Origin: Gammaproteobacteria bacterium
GTDB taxonomy: Bacteria; Pseudomonadota; Gammaproteobacteria; DSM-16500
NCBI GenBank assembly: GCA_013286495.1
Contig: JABDFQ010000014.1
Span: forward strand, 1-43,644
Reading direction: 5' to 3'
Length of the DNA: 43,644 bases
Notes under the pieces: generated by a model
What the model was told of the DNA's origin: nothing
Seen by the model: only the letters and a program-made list of their open reading frames with translations
Databases searched by the model: none
In this document: positions 40,923 through 43,644 of the stretch, piece after piece
Numbering within the stretch: the first letter of the stretch is position 1
How the letters are laid out: each line of letters starts with the position of its first letter
Program-made: the position numbers and the translations under genes

Positions 40923-43613
40923 TCAAACCGTTAGTTGATATGTGAAATTCATAATTTGATCAGTAACATCTTTTGGGAAATTTTGACGTAGTCTATTTTC
41001 TCGATTAAAGAATAACAATCCATAACTGCTGATGAATTTTTTCTTTAATCCATTTTCAATTTTCGTGCAAACATTCAGATATGCTTCTGAATGTGTCGTC
41101 AAATGCTGATGGCCACGTTTGAAGATATGAAAATAAAACGCGATGTTATTGCCTTTACTGTCTACCTCATTCGGCCAGTTTTCGTTTTCAAGAAGCAGGT
41201 TTATAACAGCAAGAATAGGAAGGTAATGTTCACAAGCTGGTTCATGATCGCCCATGCAATTTTTAAGTAAAATTTGCAGAGGTGTTTTTATTATCCAGTT
41301 TTCAATTACAAACGGCTGATTTTTTTTACTTCTTTGCATTTCCATGATTTCCATAAGGTTGATCAGCGCAGGGAAATTTTGCGGCAAGCAACTTTTTGTA
41401 TCAACATCAAAGCTGATCTCTCTGGGCTCAGGACGTAATATATCCATCCATGTTGAAGCAATAACATGCCAATGTGAAAAAAACTCACGTTTTTTGCAAA
41501 ACTCAAGCAGATGGATTGTGGTGATACTGCCCAGCATATTCTTTTTTTGCAGTGCATTAAGTAATTCGAGCACATACATGCCATTTACAGGAGATTCCAG
41601 CGTGAATATTTTTCCGAATATTGTCTCACCAGTACAATTCAAAAAATCAGGTTCGGTCGGCATTTTTTCAGGGTTGCTGGAAAAGTAATAAAAATATAAA
41701 GCCGCAGTGTAATGTTCCGAAGATAAAGCCCGGCAAAATAATTCGAGTAACTCGTTTGCATCCAGTTGTCGTAATTGTTGTTGATGAGGATTCATGCAGT
41801 TTTTATTAAACCACGTTGATAACAATTCTATCCGTGCGCAAATTTCTCCATATGTTTTGTTGATTGCGGGATCTATTTCACGAAGATTATCTTTAAATAT
41901 ACGGTAATAATATTCAACTCCATGCCCTTCGCTGTCGTAAGTATAAACCCAGTATTCCTGATTCATTATCATGTATTCAATGGCATAAAGTAATTCCTGA
42001 AAATAAGTTTTATCAGGTTTGCAGGAATAAAGTGCGCTCAGCAAAACTGGACGTTTGACATATTTTGCAATGGAGAAATCCGGTGTAAATTCACGTTGAT
42101 CCATTTCCGCCAATGTGCCAAGCGTAGATAGATTTTTTTTACTGCATAGCGGCATGGAAAATATTGTATTTCTGGGATCAAGATCTATATCAGGAGAAAA
42201 TTTTAATTTTACATAGCATTCCACTTCTTCCCAATGATGAATTAAATGACGCTTGCTACATAACAGAAAGTAATCGGTGCGACCTGGCTGGAGTTTGAGT
42301 CTGGGTTTATAACGAGGCCAATGTGGATTGGAGTTGTCATTCAGATTGCGTACCCGAAAGTGATCAAATAATTCTAATAGAAATGCGCCATCCACAGGTT
42401 TTTTAAGCGTGATAAGCATTTTATGCATAATGTTATCTGCATCGCATTTGAAGTGTATTTGTTCCAGTGTGGTTTTTCGATCAGATGCAAAATGAAAAAT
42501 CCAGGCTGCAAGGTCATATTTCCGATCATCGAGTGCTTTTGCGAATTTATCCATTAATTGATCCCGGTTGCAGTGGCGAACATCAATGATATTTGTGTGA
42601 TAAATTTCCTTTAGATTCACAAAATAAATAATAATGATGTTGATGATTTCGGGAAGAAGATCATTATGAAAATTTCGGATTAAAAACAGAATTTCCATGG
42701 ATTTATTATTGTAGTAAGTATCATGGATGAGTCTGGATATTTCATCGGGAATGGGAGAGTCTATTATTTCAGATTGATCACCATTGTTTTTACTTTTTAT
42801 TGCCCTTATGTACCGATTTAAATAATAGAAAATGTTATTACCCATGCTATCTAGTCTGGAAACACACATGGGATCGATGTGAATACATTGCGTTATGATA
42901 TCTTTTATCAATCTAATTTGATTTTCATCAACCCATCCTGTTTGCAGCGATAAAAATAGTTTTTGCAGGAATGAAACTGTAATGATATCGACCTTTAATC
43001 GCTCATCATAAGGGAAAGTCAGGTTGATTAACTCTTTCGTGATTAATAGTTTAATTGCATCGCTGCGATGATGTATGTATGCCGTTATAATTAGTTTCAG
43101 CGATAATTTTTCTTCTGCCGTCAGGTGACGGATAAAAGCAATTTCAAATTCGTCGAAAATTTTGGAAAAATAAATTCTTTTATCATGTAAATCGTTATAT
43201 AGAGCATTTTTATCATCGCCTTCAGGGTCTGAGTCGTCAGCGAATAAAAAAGAATGTGCTTTATCCATGATATTAAAAAATTTAAAATGCGGCGAATCTG
43301 CTCCATAAAATGAAGCAATACGTTTGCCGGTTTTTTCTTCAATGAGATGTATGGTTGCAGTCAAATCATCCCATTCATCTGCTTTGATTGCCTCGCTAAT
43401 TTGAAAGAATAAAAAATTGACCGTACGACCAATGCCATAAGTTTTCTTCTGACTATTTCCATCATGACGGAAGATAATTTGTTTGATGATGCTGGCATGT
43501 TTTGCATCAGGCTGCTGTGCATAATCGATTAAGAGCGCGCAGATATTTTCGAAGTTATTTGCATTATTCCAGGGTTTTTGCATTTGCAGAAGATCAATTG
43601 CAGAGCTATTCAT
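40923..43613 (-). CDS. Very large repeat protein of unknown function (896 residues)
   Basis: No known domain is recognised with confidence. Residues about 350-600 and 616-855 are two similar units of about 250 residues. Each runs AL....A..F.F.S, then PV(D/N)G...LEL, then CxKR...HW, and ends with DSxGxx...Y....F. A third, partial copy of that end (DSMGNNIFYYLNRYI) is at 255-269. The DSxGNN motif resembles ankyrin-type loops. LLPEIINIIIIYF (319-331) and the C-terminal FPKDVTDQIMNF (879-890) look a little like F-box cores; speculative. No signal or membrane anchor. Start: ATG with GAG seven bases upstream. Probably a host-directed protein, by analogy with the other repeat proteins here. Confidence 0.75.
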   Translation of the reverse strand: MNSSAIDLLQMQKPWNNANNFENICALLIDYAQQPDAKHASIIKQIIFRHDGNSQKKTYGIGRTVNFLFFQISEAIKADEWDDLTATIHLIEEKTGKRIASFYGADSPHFKFFNIMDKAHSFLFADDSDPEGDDKNALYNDLHDKRIYFSKIFDEFEIAFIRHLTAEEKLSLKLIITAYIHHRSDAIKLLITKELINLTFPYDERLKVDIITVSFLQKLFLSLQTGWVDENQIRLIKDIITQCIHIDPMCVSRLDSMGNNIFYYLNRYIRAIKSKNNGDQSEIIDSPIPDEISRLIHDTYYNNKSMEILFLIRNFHNDLLPEIINIIIIYFVNLKEIYHTNIIDVRHCNRDQLMDKFAKALDDRKYDLAAWIFHFASDRKTTLEQIHFKCDADNIMHKMLITLKKPVDGAFLLELFDHFRVRNLNDNSNPHWPRYKPRLKLQPGRTDYFLLCSKRHLIHHWEEVECYVKLKFSPDIDLDPRNTIFSMPLCSKKNLSTLGTLAEMDQREFTPDFSIAKYVKRPVLLSALYSCKPDKTYFQELLYAIEYMIMNQEYWVYTYDSEGHGVEYYYRIFKDNLREIDPAINKTYGEICARIELLSTWFNKNCMNPHQQQLRQLDANELLELFCRALSSEHYTAALYFYYFSSNPEKMPTEPDFLNCTGETIFGKIFTLESPVNGMYVLELLNALQKKNMLGSITTIHLLEFCKKREFFSHWHVIASTWMDILRPEPREISFDVDTKSCLPQNFPALINLMEIMEMQRSKKNQPFVIENWIIKTPLQILLKNCMGDHEPACEHYLPILAVINLLLENENWPNEVDSKGNNIAFYFHIFKRGHQHLTTHSEAYLNVCTKIENGLKKKFISSYGLLFFNRENRLRQNFPKDVTDQIMNFTYQLTV

Positions 43614-43644
43614 GAAAAGTCTCGGTTATTATTAATTTGCCGGC

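Overview
The window looks like a chromosomal segment of a gammaproteobacterium of moderate to low GC. Aerobic respiration and biotin synthesis genes alternate with large, AT-rich, lineage-specific proteins carrying ankyrin-like, leucine-rich or other internal repeats. That mix, together with the bioBFHCD order and the cox/heme A gene set, suggests a Legionellales-type (Coxiella/Aquicella-like) intracellular bacterium. The placement is inferred from gene content only; no rRNA gene is present.

Layout. 1-970: hairpins and one small membrane protein. 975-3044: a large protein with an ankyrin-like segment and a caspase-like His/Cys arrangement. 3052-7079 (minus): surf1-ctaA-ctaB-sco1-psd, mainly heme A and CuA maturation for cytochrome oxidase. 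7149-9396 (plus): DUF2909-tatA-tatB-tatC-birA. 9439-11771: an ankyrin-like protein and two small-operon genes of unknown role. 11978-13581: an AbiEi/AbiEii type IV toxin-antitoxin pair with a recognisable promoter and operator. 13651-17786 (minus): bioB-bioF-bioH-bioC-bioD, divergent from bioA (17874), which is followed by a 501-residue unknown. 20856-23428: petABC (cytochrome bc1). 23498-25568: a FUSC-type transporter split over two overlapping genes. 25661-28727: an exported repeat protein, a TPR-methyltransferase and an LRR-like protein. 29017-30219: a lipoprotein, then an S49 protease (minus). 31252-36974: coxB-coxA-ctaG-coxC-sseA. 37004-37075: tRNA-Glu(CTC), followed by an AT-rich three-gene minus-strand cassette (TIGR04255-like protein, coiled-coil protein, HNH nuclease). 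39206-40005: DUF2975 plus a small XRE regulator. 40276-43613 (minus): a nucleoside-deoxyribosyltransferase-like protein and an 896-residue protein made of long duplicated units.

How it fits together. bc1 plus a diheme-subunit-II cytochrome oxidase form the terminal respiratory branch. The minus-strand maturation operon supplies heme A and copper to that oxidase. The Rieske protein carries a twin-arginine motif and would be exported by the TatABC encoded in the same window. BirA, encoded downstream of tatC, has an N-terminal DNA-binding domain and is the natural candidate regulator of the divergent bio genes.

Most interesting for follow-up: the TIGR04255/coiled-coil/HNH cassette beside the tRNA gene (a possible defence module), the putative clan CD peptidase-ankyrin protein, the 896-residue repeat protein, the AbiE module with its paired operator, and a family of nested palindromic intergenic repeats built on a shared core (about 28741-28942 and 40028-40257, with a fragment at 10547-10582).
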